Assembly (NCBI RefSeq): GCF_000716335.1 | Contig: NZ_KL591015.1 | Location: 64,079-128,078 of the forward strand | Reading direction: 5' to 3' | Length of the DNA stretch: 64,000 nt | From: Streptomyces sp. NRRL S-118 | Lineage (GTDB): Bacteria; Actinomycetota; Actinomycetes; Streptomycetales; Streptomycetaceae | The notes under the pieces: generated by a model | What the model was told of the DNA's origin: nothing | What the model saw: the letters and a program-made list of their open reading frames with translations, nothing else | The model's database searches: none | Shown: positions 38,701-47,428 of the stretch, one piece after another | Layout: each line of letters begins with the position of its first letter | Position numbering within the stretch: the first letter of the stretch is position 1 | Position numbers and translations under genes: made by a program

Positions 38701-39630
38701 GCCCTCGTCCGGGTCGTGCTCCACCCGCAGCGGCATGGTGTTGACGGCCAGGCCCACCACCTCCTCCGAGCCGGGCGCGAGCCGCGTCGAGAGCGGGACG
38801 CCGAGGACGAGGTCGGGCTCGCCGGTGTAGCGGGAGAAGAGGGCGAAGGCGCCGGCGGCCAGGACGGAGAACAGCGTGGCGCGGTGCTCCCCGGCCAGCT
38901 TGCGCAGTCCGGCCACCGTGGCGGCGGGCAGGTCACGGCGGTGCGTGGCGGCGTGCCGGGCGGTGGTCCCGGTCAGCCGCGCCATGGGCAGGTCCAGGGT
39001 GGCCGGGGCGCCGTCGAGTTCGGCGCGCCAGTGCGCGAGCGCCCGCTCCCGGCGGCGGCCCGCGGCCGCGGACAGCGCCGCGCCGACGTGCTCCGCGTAG
39101 CCCAGGGCCGGGGGCGCCAGGGGGTCGGGCCGCCCCGTGGCGAACGCCTCGTACAGCGTCTCCAGGTCACGGGCGAGGACGTCCAGGGACGTCCCGTCGG
39201 CGACGCCGTGGTGCAGGACCAGCAGCAGGGCGTGCCGCTCCGGGCCGAGCCGGAACAGCACGGCGCGCAGCAGCGGGGCCCGGTCCAGCCGGAACGGCCG
39301 GTCCTGGGCCTCGGTGAACCGCTCGGCGAGCAGCTGGTCCTCGGTGTCCCGGTCGGGGGCGGTGAGCTCGGCCTCCTCGAGGGGAACCGTCACGGCGGCG
39401 GCGATCCGCTGCACCTGCCGGCCCTCGTGCTCGACGATGCCCACCCGCAGCGCCTCGTGGCGTGCGGTCAGGGCCTGGAGGGCGGCGCGGAGAGCGTCCC
39501 GGTCGAGCGGGCCGCCCAGGCCGAGGGCGAGCGCCAGGTTGTGGCTGCCGGGCCGGCCGTGGGCCTGTTCTGCGAACAGCACGCCCTCTTGGGCGGGCAG
39601 AAGGGGGAGGGTCCTGTCCTCGTTGAGCAT
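35767..39630 (-). CDS. Nonribosomal peptide synthetase, C-A-PCP-TE
   Basis: This is a 1287-residue single module with release. The condensation domain occupies about residues 1-440 with HHGVADG at 140-146 (the HHxxxDG catalytic motif). Adenylation (about 455-960) has YTSGSTGRPKG, NAYGPTEATVY and YRSGDVV. By hand alignment to GrsA-PheA I read the specificity residues as D,V,F,S,V,A,A,V,Y,K, which I cannot assign to a substrate. The carrier domain has LGGHSLL (Ser at about 1000). The thioesterase has GWSFGGLVVH (Ser at about 1131). No epimerase or methyltransferase is present. It probably condenses an acyl donor on a free-standing ACP with one amino acid and releases the product. Confidence 0.95.
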   Translation of the reverse strand: MLNEDRTLPLLPAQEGVLFAEQAHGRPGSHNLALALGLGGPLDRDALRAALQALTARHEALRVGIVEHEGRQVQRIAAAVTVPLEEAELTAPDRDTEDQLLAERFTEAQDRPFRLDRAPLLRAVLFRLGPERHALLLVLHHGVADGTSLDVLARDLETLYEAFATGRPDPLAPPALGYAEHVGAALSAAAGRRRERALAHWRAELDGAPATLDLPMARLTGTTARHAATHRRDLPAATVAGLRKLAGEHRATLFSVLAAGAFALFSRYTGEPDLVLGVPLSTRLAPGSEEVVGLAVNTMPLRVEHDPDEGFLPLLGRVQGRTLQAMRHNSVPFHELVQDLNPPRSPGRQPVFQLGLNHVTADPAPATRAGVLVERLPVANATAAFELMLTFVEGDEDAWVYAEYDTGRFAADAVHTLTDHLANLLGAVAADPATPLRDLELLDAGERARVLHGWNDTAAPLSDDSIPALFARQAGRHASATAVVHGGDRLTYRELDARSGRLARLLTAHGVREGTFVGISLPRGADMVVAVLAVLKTGAAYVPLDPAYPADRLAFMVEDARPALVVTASAVAGALPAGDGAPPLLVLDDPAVRAGAEALPDDAFRHDVPADGTAYVIYTSGSTGRPKGVVVTHRNVVNLAAWAGETFGAGLDRVLAATSLNFDVSVFEILGPLLNGGSIEVVRDLLEIGERGSWHGTLVSGVPSVLARLIADGGPDLRAGHLVLAGEALTPRVAAQLRAAVPGARLVNAYGPTEATVYASSSAADDPGGDGAPPIGRPLRNTRLYVLDDRMRPVPTGVPGELYIGGAGLAQGYLNRPELTEERFVPDPFGAAGSRLYRSGDVVLRRPDGQLEYLGRADDQVKLRGFRVEPGEIEAVLAGQPEVAQAVVVVHVDGLGERRLVGYVTPAPGAVPDPARLRAAAARALPEYMVPTVVTLDELPLSPSGKLDRGRLPDPGFRTSAGRPPETPEERSLAALFADMLGVAEVSAADGFFDLGGHSLLAIRLVRRIREATGAELTVRDVFETPTVQGLAQRLGRGARAGSGGDFGVLLPLRRTGSQPPLFCVHPGFALGWSYAALMRRLDADQPVYGLQARGVGAEEELPATFDELAADYLEHIRSVQPHGPYRLLGWSFGGLVVHALATRLQAEGEEVQLLAMLDTVMVGTDEELEPGEQRRLIETETAAVRQVVPDEDRLLRVVENLIRVRSLFRPGRFEGDVLHFTAAEEPGRTDSVSDPWRPYVAGRVEEHRIACSHLQMMDARPAQEIGDLLAKTLARFRAPDASGSVS

Positions 39631-39724
39631 CCTTGGTCCCGTCGGCGTGGTGGCGGCAGGCGCGAGTCCCGGCTGGAGTCACGGGAGGCGGGCCGCGCCG
39701 GTGCACGGCGCGGCCCGCACGGTG

Positions 39725-41001
<1,277 letters not shown>

Positions 41002-41005
<4 letters not shown>

Positions 41006-42225
41006 GACGACTTCTCCGTTTCGGTCTCGATCTTGCAGTCGGTGAGCAGGACGTCCAGGAGCGCCTCCGCCTCTTCGCGGGTGTCGCGGGCGAAGTAGGC
41101 GGTGAGGACCGTCTCGAAGTTCAGCGGCGGCGCCAGGACGAACTGGCCGTCCTCACGGTGCAGGTGGACCGTGGTGACGTCGTTCTTCCGGCAGACGTCG
41201 ACCGCCTGCGCGGTGTTGCGGAGGAAGCCGCTGCGCTCGATGGGGGCGTCGAACTCGAGCGCGACGCGGTGGTGGAGGGGCTGGGGGTCGATGGGCTCCC
41301 GGCCGAGGCGGTGCAGCAGGTCGTAGGCGTCGAGACCGGTGCAGATCCGCAGCTGCTGGTAGGTCGTGGTGCCGCCGCCGCAGAGGCGGGGCGCGAGTTC
41401 GAGGATGCGCAGCCTGCCCCGGCCGTCGAAGCGGAACTCGGCGTGGAAGGGCGAGTTGTCCAGGCCGACACCCGCGACCACGCTGTTCAGCAGGGTGCTG
41501 AAGTCGCGGCCCTTCTCGGCGTCGAACGGCTCGGTCAGGTACGCCACCTCGTGGAACAGCGGGCCGACCAGCGGCGGCAGCTTGCGGTGGATCTGCAGCG
41601 GGATGACGCGGCCCTGGCTGACCATGCCGTCGATGGCGTACTCGTTGCCGTCGAGGTACTCCTCGGCGAGCATCCGGGACTCGCCGGAACTGTCCCGGAG
41701 GACCGTGCACACCCGCTTCGTCTGGAGGAACGCCTTGGCGAACTCCTTCGGGCCGTCGGCCTTGACCACACCGGCGCTGTAGAAGCCGTTGGACGGCTTG
41801 AGCACGACGGGGAAGGTGAGCTCCGCCGTCACCGCCTCCAGCGCCTCGGGCGCCTTCATCGACGGCGACAGCTCGATGTGGCGGGTGATGTGGTCGCGCA
41901 CGGCCGGGTGCGCCTTGAACCGCGTCTTGTCGGCCAGGCACAGCAGGGTGTCGATGTCGCGGGAGGGCAGGCCGAGTTCGGCGCGCAGCAGCTCCAGCTG
42001 GATCTGGTAGCTGTCGTGGAAGGAGACGACGTCGTCGACGGCCGACAGGTCCACCGCCTGCCGGGCGGCGTCGGCGACGGTGCCGCGCCAGTTGTCCCGG
42101 TCGTCGGCGGCGAGTTTCGGCGGGGCGAGGAACTGGACGGTGAAGCCCCGGCCCCGGGCGTAGTCCAGGTAGTCGCGGCAGTCTTCCTCGTTGCCGAGGA
42201 CGAGTACGTTCACGGGAAAGGTCAC
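41002..42225 (-). CDS. ATP-grasp ligase
   Basis: This 407-residue enzyme has an N-terminal preATP-grasp domain (NVLVLGNEEDCRDYL) and an ATP-grasp core: FPVVLKPSNGFYSAGVV (about 155-171), LAEEYLDGNEYAIDGMV, and RILELAPRLCGGG with metal-binding Glu. Family members join a carboxylate to an amine through an acyl phosphate and often make dipeptides; BtrJ of butirosin is a carrier-protein variant. The GTG start has a weak site. The C-terminal 80 residues resemble the carbamoyl-phosphate/L-amino-acid ligase tail. The likely job is forming an amide or peptide bond with a cluster intermediate. Confidence 0.9.
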
Positions 42226-42248
42226 ACTCTTTCGTCGTCTGGTGTGTG

Positions 42249-43655
42249 TCAGGCGGTCTGCTCGACCGTGCCGGCGGCGTGGAGCCGGTTCTCCTCGTTG
42301 GCCACGGCGCGCTTGATGCGCCACAGGCACAGGGCGGCCATCACGCCCTCGAAGAAGGAGAAGATCAGCCACATCACGGGCAGCAGGTCGGCGTCACCGC
42401 GGTTGAGCAGGGCGAACGCGATGAGGGTGGGGACACACAGGCACCACATGAGGACCACCCGCGCCACGAATCCGAACCTCGCCAGGCCCAGGCACTCCAG
42501 TACGGCGGAGCCGACCATGGAGAACATGAACGTGGCGGCGTAGGTCCACAGCACCCGCGAGGTGTCGACGGCGTGCTCCGTGACGGCCGGGTCGGCGCCG
42601 TTCAGCCCGAACGGGGCGAGCAGCAGCGTCGGGGTGACGATCTGGAAGAAGGCGACCACGGCGACGTAGGCGCCGCTGACGGTCAGGGTGACCCGCATGA
42701 TGTGCGGCACGTCCCCGTGGCGGCCGGCCCCGACGGCCTTGCCGGCCAGGATGTTGCAGCCCATGCCGAGGCCGATCAGCGGGATGACGGCGGCGTAGTT
42801 CAGCGCGAGCGCGACGTTGTTGGCCGCGAGCGCCACCGAACCGAGCACGGCGGCCAGCCACACGAACGCGGTCTGCCCCAGTTCCTCCAGGCTGAGCGAG
42901 CCGCCCGCGGGCGCCCCGCGCCGCAGCCGCAGCCACAGCACGGCCGTGACCCCTCGCACGCCCTTGCGCAGCAGCCGGCCGAAGCCGGCGGCGTACCCCT
43001 TGGGCAGGCAGACGGCGTACCCGACGAACATCACGGTCACCGCGCTCAGCGTGCCGAGCGCCGAGCCGCGCATGCCCAGCTCCGGCAGCCCGAAGCGGCC
43101 GAAGACCAGGCCGACGGTCATCAGCACGCCGACGGCCTGGCCGAGGATGCCGACGGTCATCGGCACCCTGGTGCGGCCCATGCCGTTGAAGTACGAGGCG
43201 AGCGCCATGTTCAGGGTCATGACCGACCCGTACAGCGGGGACAGCGCGAGGAACTGCGCCTCCAGCTCCTGGATGTGCGCGGGCTGGCTGCTCAGGGCGG
43301 GCACCCGGGTGAGCAGCGGAGTGGCGGCGAGCAGCAGCCCCGACAGCAGCAGGGCCAGGACGAATCCGTTGGCGCCCTCGTCCATCGCGTCGCGGTGGTC
43401 GTCGCGCCCGTGGGCCTGCGCCACGTAGGAGCGGGTGATGCCGACGGCCCCCGTCGTCACCATGATCACCGTGGTGGCGGTGAAGACGGCGGGTCCGGAG
43501 GCCGCCAGGGTGTCCTCCGAGTACCGGGCCAGGCAGATCCGGTCGACCAGCATCAGGACCAGGTTGCCGACCATGCCGAACATCAGCGGCACCGAGACGC
43601 GCACGACCTCGCGCACGGTGCCGACGTCCAGCCGACGGGAGCCGGTGCGGGTCAC
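42249..43655 (-). CDS. MATE-family efflux transporter
   Basis: This is a 468-residue inner-membrane exporter with twelve predicted helices arranged in two halves. The first half begins VSVPLMFGMVGNLVLMLVD, the usual MATE opening, and the second begins LGQTAFVWLAAVLGSVALAAN (segment at about 247-267). It probably exports the cluster product and gives self-resistance. It sits between the carrier-protein gene and the ATP-grasp gene in the same operon, 23 nt ahead of the latter. Confidence 0.92.
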   Translation of the reverse strand: MTRTGSRRLDVGTVREVVRVSVPLMFGMVGNLVLMLVDRICLARYSEDTLAASGPAVFTATTVIMVTTGAVGITRSYVAQAHGRDDHRDAMDEGANGFVLALLLSGLLLAATPLLTRVPALSSQPAHIQELEAQFLALSPLYGSVMTLNMALASYFNGMGRTRVPMTVGILGQAVGVLMTVGLVFGRFGLPELGMRGSALGTLSAVTVMFVGYAVCLPKGYAAGFGRLLRKGVRGVTAVLWLRLRRGAPAGGSLSLEELGQTAFVWLAAVLGSVALAANNVALALNYAAVIPLIGLGMGCNILAGKAVGAGRHGDVPHIMRVTLTVSGAYVAVVAFFQIVTPTLLLAPFGLNGADPAVTEHAVDTSRVLWTYAATFMFSMVGSAVLECLGLARFGFVARVVLMWCLCVPTLIAFALLNRGDADLLPVMWLIFSFFEGVMAALCLWRIKRAVANEENRLHAAGTVEQTA

Positions 43656-43707
43656 CGGAGGGCCCCGGTGTGCCGGGGGAGCCCTCCGTGGCCGGGGGCG
43701 ACGCAGG

Positions 43708-43959
43708 TCACAGGTCCACCCCGGACTCGGCGAGGAGGACCTGGACGCTCTTGATCAGCGCCTCGCGGCTCGACAGGTCGAAGGGCAGCACGTCGCCCAC
43801 GTCCAGCATGACGTCGAGCCGCTCCTCCAGCCCGACCAGGAACCGCATCTGGTCGAGGGAGCTGATGATGATCTGTGACGGTTCGGCGTCCGCGGGGACG
43901 TCCCGCGCGGCGGCGAGCTGTTCGAGCAGTTCGTCGACCGTGTTCGTCAGGTCTTCCAT
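43708..43959 (-). CDS. Small atypical carrier protein paired with aminoacyl:CP ligase
   Basis: This 83-residue acidic four-helix protein has a likely phosphopantetheine site at IISSLDQM (Ser33 or Ser34). It replaces the usual (D/G)xxS(L/I) context, because the Asp/Gly before Ser is itself Ser. It stands 66 nt after the gene for a class II aaRS-like ligase. In Bradyrhizobium and relatives such ligases load an amino acid onto just such a small carrier. I infer that it carries an amino acid for later amidation. It is not the partner of the ketosynthases, which have their own ACP. Confidence 0.82.
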   Translation of the reverse strand: MEDLTNTVDELLEQLAAARDVPADAEPSQIIISSLDQMRFLVGLEERLDVMLDVGDVLPFDLSSREALIKSVQVLLAESGVDL

Positions 43960-44025
43960 GGAACGTATTCCTCGATGGGTCGTAAGCCGGGAAACCCGGT
44001 GTGGCGTGAGCGGTACGCGGAACGG

Positions 44026-45129
44026 TCAGCCGGTTCCGCCGGGGAGCAGCCCGTACGACAGCAGTGCGTACGTCAGCCGGTCCAGGCCGATTCCGGCGCA
44101 GCAGGTGGCGTCCGCCCCGAGCGGGCGCAGGCCGAACGCCTCCGCGAACACCTCGCCGTGCGCGTTCACGCTGGCGACGGAGAGCTCCGCGCCGTCGGCG
44201 AGGGGCACCCGCACCTCGAACTTGCTCTTGTTGAGGAGCTGGGCCTCGCGGGTCATGGTCGGGGCGTCCCCGAAGAAGGCGTCGGAGGCGCTGACGACGC
44301 GGTGCGGCACGTCCAGCTCCGTGAAGAAGGCGGTGAAGGCCTTCAGCATCCGCTCGTAGGATTCGGCGACCTCCTCGGCGCTGCCGAGCCTGACCAGTTC
44401 GAACATCCTGAACTCGCCGAGCCGGGTGGCGCTGTGGTTGTGGGACTCGTGGCGGAAGACCGGCCCGTCGATGGCGTACACGCCGGTGCCGTATCGGGCC
44501 GACAGCTCGGCCGCGTTGGCGTAGACGTGGTAGCAGGTGACAGGGGTGAGGACGGACTCGGACGGTGTGTAGAACGAGTCCAGTGCCGCCGTCTGGTCGG
44601 CTCTCAGCCGGGACACGGTGACGCCGTCCCAGTAACCGTCGCGGATCCGGGCGACCGCGTTCACCAGATTGGGGAACTTCTGGTAGTACCCGGCCCGTAC
44701 GAGGACGTCCCGGGAGATCTGCGCCGGGCCGGCGAGCAGCGGCGCGCCGAAGCCCTCGGCGAGCCGCTCGTGGCAGAGCCGGCGGACCGTGTCCATGGCC
44801 CTGGTCCACTCCGGCCCCTGGAGGTACGCGCCCCGGACGGCGGGGATGCGGTCGTCCTCGGGAAGGCCGCAGCTGATGCCGGGCCGGCCGGGGTGCTCGG
44901 CCAGGACGGTGGTGGCGACCTCGCGGTGGCCGCGCAGGAAGTGCCGGACCATCTCGCCGAGTTCCTGCTCGGACGGGCCGCTGTGCAGGACGACCTCGAC
45001 GCCGGTCTCCAGCGCCTCCACGGTCACGTCGGGGTGGTGGAAGGCGAGGGCCTTGCGCAGCTCCTCGACGGCCCCCGGGCCGACCGGGCGCTCATGGCGG
45101 TACCGCACGGTGTTCATGCGCGCGCCCAT
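44026..45129 (-). CDS. Amino acid:[carrier protein] ligase (class II aminoacyl-tRNA synthetase homologue)
   Basis: This 367-residue protein resembles the catalytic core of atypical seryl-tRNA synthetases. Motif 2-like segment is VFRHESHNHSATRLGEFRMFELV (loop at about 225-247). Metal ligands are expected among Cys177-type (VTCYHVYAN), Glu in EFRMFELV and the Cys pair of ATCCAGIGLDRL (about 345-356). No tRNA-binding N-terminal coiled coil is present. Such truncated synthetases activate a small amino acid and transfer it to a carrier protein instead of tRNA. It overlaps the dioxygenase stop (TGATG) and precedes the carrier protein. An internal ATG four codons on is another possible start. Confidence 0.85.
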   Translation of the reverse strand: MGARMNTVRYRHERPVGPGAVEELRKALAFHHPDVTVEALETGVEVVLHSGPSEQELGEMVRHFLRGHREVATTVLAEHPGRPGISCGLPEDDRIPAVRGAYLQGPEWTRAMDTVRRLCHERLAEGFGAPLLAGPAQISRDVLVRAGYYQKFPNLVNAVARIRDGYWDGVTVSRLRADQTAALDSFYTPSESVLTPVTCYHVYANAAELSARYGTGVYAIDGPVFRHESHNHSATRLGEFRMFELVRLGSAEEVAESYERMLKAFTAFFTELDVPHRVVSASDAFFGDAPTMTREAQLLNKSKFEVRVPLADGAELSVASVNAHGEVFAEAFGLRPLGADATCCAGIGLDRLTYALLSYGLLPGGTG

Positions 45130-45899
45130 CAGATGCGGTGACGCATGGGAACCCAGTCGGCGAGCAGGATGGCCCGCTCACCGGGGGTGGGCTCGCTGCC
45201 CTTGCGGATGGGGCCCACGTAGTGGCTGACGAGGTGGTCCGTGATGGCGTACGCCTCCAGCGGCCGTTCCATGTTGAACTCGGCCAGCCGGTCCGCCGGC
45301 GGGACGTCCTCGGGCTGCTTGCCGCGGTACTCGGGCGTGGCGATCAGGTTGGCGCCGCCCTCGGCGTTGTCGCGGTAGATCAGGTGGGCGAAGACGTAGG
45401 GCTCGCCGTCCTGGTGCAGCTCGTTGGGGGAGGAGACGGCCTCGTGCTCGTCGTCCTCGATGTGCAGCTTGATCAGGTGGACGCCGACGTAGAGCGGCCA
45501 GACGGAGTCGTCCTCGTTCCAGCGGGTCTGCGAGAAGTCGAACTGGATCATGTCCAGCAGCAGCTTGTTGCCGCAGACCTCGTCGCTGATCGCGGGGAGG
45601 TTCCGGGTGACGCCGACGTACTCGGGGTTGTTGTCGCCCTGGTAGTAGCCGTTCATGCCCTCACGGGCCTGGCTTTCCGTGGCCGGCATCCAGAAGAATT
45701 CCTTGGACCACGGAAGGAAAACGCCGCGGGCGTATCGCCGGTATCGCCCGGAACCCGGTGCGTACGGGTCTTCCGGGAGGTCGTTGTACGCGGCCCTGAG
45801 TGCCTTGTAGTTCTCGTCCTGCTCAGTAATTCCGAAATGGGTTTGCAAATCCCAGCGGTCGTATCCCTGAGCAGAGAGAGTCGAGTGGTCTACGGGCAT
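45129..45899 (-). CDS. Fe(II)/2-oxoglutarate dioxygenase of the L-isoleucine hydroxylase (IDO) type
   Basis: This is a 256-residue protein of the 2OG-Fe_Oxy_2 family. LHQDGEPYVFAH gives the metal ligands His162 and Asp164, and DHLVSHYVGPI supplies the distal His (most likely His226). The family contains enzymes that hydroxylate free aliphatic amino acids such as isoleucine. It is the first gene of the leftward operon, directly before the aminoacyl:carrier-protein ligase. A hydroxylated amino acid may therefore be the substrate loaded onto the carrier, but this is inference. A GGGGGAA ribosome-binding site precedes the ATG. Confidence 0.85.
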   Translation of the reverse strand: MPVDHSTLSAQGYDRWDLQTHFGITEQDENYKALRAAYNDLPEDPYAPGSGRYRRYARGVFLPWSKEFFWMPATESQAREGMNGYYQGDNNPEYVGVTRNLPAISDEVCGNKLLLDMIQFDFSQTRWNEDDSVWPLYVGVHLIKLHIEDDEHEAVSSPNELHQDGEPYVFAHLIYRDNAEGGANLIATPEYRGKQPEDVPPADRLAEFNMERPLEAYAITDHLVSHYVGPIRKGSEPTPGERAILLADWVPMRHRI

Positions 45900-45943
45900 G
45901 GCAGAAAGTTCCCCCTGTGAGCCATTGGCACTGACGAAATTGG

Positions 45944-45973
45944 ACGCTAGCGCACAGAGCTAAACGTGATCAA
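45944..45973 (-). promoter_or_regulatory. Putative promoter of the leftward cluster operon
   Basis: On the minus strand TTGATC (45968-45973) and TAGCGT (45944-45949) are separated by 18 bp, leaving about 40 nt of leader before the dioxygenase ATG. The -10 hexamer and the following CC match those of the opposite promoter. Confidence 0.5.
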
Positions 45974-46210
45974 TGTGACTCAGGCCACAGAAGGGCCACC
46001 GAACATCCGTGCGAATCCGTGTATGGGCAGGTCAGAAGGGGTGGTGAAGGGATCTCGCCATGTCCGAATAGTGAGCTAATTTGGCTGACATGCTGCTGTC
46101 CGGATCCGTGCGGAGGTGATTCCCGGCGATCTCAAATTGGACATCTGCTGCGCGTCTGTACAGATCGCGGGGGGTGGCCGGGAAAAAGCCCTGAGTTCGC
46201 CTGGAATTCA

Positions 46211-46239
46211 TTGACAGTCGTGGACGGCCGGGTTAGCGT
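46211..46239 (+). promoter_or_regulatory. Putative promoter of the rightward cluster operon
   Basis: TTGACA (46211-46216), 17 bp, then TAGCGT (46234-46239): a good housekeeping-type match. The start site should be about 28 nt before the ACP GTG codon, whose ribosome-binding site is GGGGGAA. Confidence 0.6.
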
Positions 46240-46273
46240 CCTTGATCGGCAAGTCACACAACTTGGGGGAACA

Positions 46274-46519
46274 GTGTCGAACCACGTCGAAGAGCAGATC
46301 TCCGCGGTCCTGAAGCAGGTCGCCGAACTTCCCGACTCCTTCACCATCGCGCCCGAGCAGGAGCTCAAGTCGGACCTGAACATCGATTCGCTGAAGCTGA
46401 TCGACGTCATCGTCCAGGTGGAGGCGGCCCTGGACGTCGAGATCGGGGACGAGTTCTCCCGCGACCTCGTCACGGTCGCGGATCTCCAGCGCTACGTCGG
46501 CGAGCAGATCGCCGCCTGA
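46274..46519 (+). CDS. Acyl carrier protein
   Basis: This is an 81-residue ACP with the phosphopantetheine Ser in DLNIDSLKLIDVIVQVE (Ser at about residue 39), the standard DSL context. It has a GTG start with GGGGGAACA. It is the first gene of the rightward operon and is followed by two ketosynthase-like genes, so it is the likely chain carrier of a dissociated (type II) polyketide system. Its product could be passed to the NRPS condensation domain in the other arm. Confidence 0.92.
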   Translation: MSNHVEEQISAVLKQVAELPDSFTIAPEQELKSDLNIDSLKLIDVIVQVEAALDVEIGDEFSRDLVTVADLQRYVGEQIAA

Positions 46520-46558
46520 CGCACCCGCGAGCCCACCAGCCTCCCGTCCCAGAGGGTC

Positions 46559-47428
46559 GTGTTGTTCTCTTTCAGCCTCGGCCGGGTCGCGCTGTGCGCG
46601 CCCGAGCACTCAGCAGCGCAGGACGACGAGCTCGCCGGACTGCCGCAGGACCTCCCCGAGGTCGTCGGCACCTCCGGTGACCAGTTCCGCGACTCGTTCA
46701 CCCGGCTCTGCCTCTATCTCGTCCTCACCACCGGCGAAGCGTCCGGGGAGCGGTCGGACGACACCGTCGTGATCGGCACCGAGTACGGCAACACCGCCGC
46801 CCTGGCGCGCCTCCAGCGCGACGCGGCGGCCAAGGGCCGGCTCCTGTCCGCCCAGTACTTCCCCAACGCCACCTCCAGTTCGGCGTCGGCGTTCGTCAAC
46901 CTCCGCATCGGCTCGACCGGCCGCAACATGACGGTCAACGCCGGCCCGCTCACGCCCGTGACCGTCCTGTGGCAGGCACTGTCCGCCCTCGACCGCGGCC
47001 GGTCCGACACAAGCCGGGTGCTCATCGGCGACGTGTACGCGCCCGAGGCCGTCCTGGACGCGGGCCTCGACACGCCGGACGCCCCCTGCACCTCCGGCGT
47101 CCTCCACGCCGCCCTGCTCGGCGGGGACGACTTCACCGCCGAGTTCTCCTTCGGCGCCGGGGACGCCGCTCCCGGCACGCCGCTGCGCGCGGTCCACCGC
47201 GGCCCGGCGCGCGACGGCGGAACGGCACGGGAGCCGGCCCCCGACGCCGGGCCCGCCGTCTTCCCCGACCGCAACGGCGCCTTCGCGGCCCACCACTTCA
47301 TGGGCGTGCTCCAGGAACTCCGCCCCGCCGAGCAGGCCGTCCTCGAATGCCGCGCACCGGACGGCCGCCACGCCCGCGTGACGGTGAACCGCCGGCCGGC
47401 GAACAGCACCGATGGGAGGACCTGGTGA
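46559..47428 (+). CDS. Ketosynthase-like protein without active-site Cys (chain-length-factor-like)
   Basis: This 289-residue protein has a beta-ketoacyl synthase N-terminal fold (VIGTEYGNTAALARLQ, then SASAFVNLRIGSTGRNMTVNAG). Where the nucleophilic Cys should be, the sequence reads NAGPLTPV with no Cys. The C-terminal thiolase half is much reduced. It may be a partner subunit of the ketosynthase that follows, analogous to a chain-length factor, although it is shorter than classical CLFs (about 400 residues). Its stop overlaps the next start (GTGA). The alternative is a stand-alone Ketoacyl-synt_2-type protein like those in aryl polyene clusters. Confidence 0.8.
   Translation: MLFSFSLGRVALCAPEHSAAQDDELAGLPQDLPEVVGTSGDQFRDSFTRLCLYLVLTTGEASGERSDDTVVIGTEYGNTAALARLQRDAAAKGRLLSAQYFPNATSSSASAFVNLRIGSTGRNMTVNAGPLTPVTVLWQALSALDRGRSDTSRVLIGDVYAPEAVLDAGLDTPDAPCTSGVLHAALLGGDDFTAEFSFGAGDAAPGTPLRAVHRGPARDGGTAREPAPDAGPAVFPDRNGAFAAHHFMGVLQELRPAEQAVLECRAPDGRHARVTVNRRPANSTDGRTW

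Larger units (their letters stand above)
45900..46273. promoter_or_regulatory. Divergent control region of the biosynthetic cluster
   Basis: 374 bp separate the two operons, with composition less GC-rich than the coding flanks. Each side has its own promoter-like hexamers (listed separately). The middle (about 46060-46180) has no ORF with a convincing start and probably holds activator sites, but no clear SARP-type heptamer repeats were seen. Confidence 0.7.

Noticed and set aside
46019..46273. N-terminal extension of the acyl carrier protein frame
   Set aside because: The 85 upstream codons are unlike ACPs, contain the promoter elements, and a GTG with a strong ribosome-binding site starts the conserved domain.
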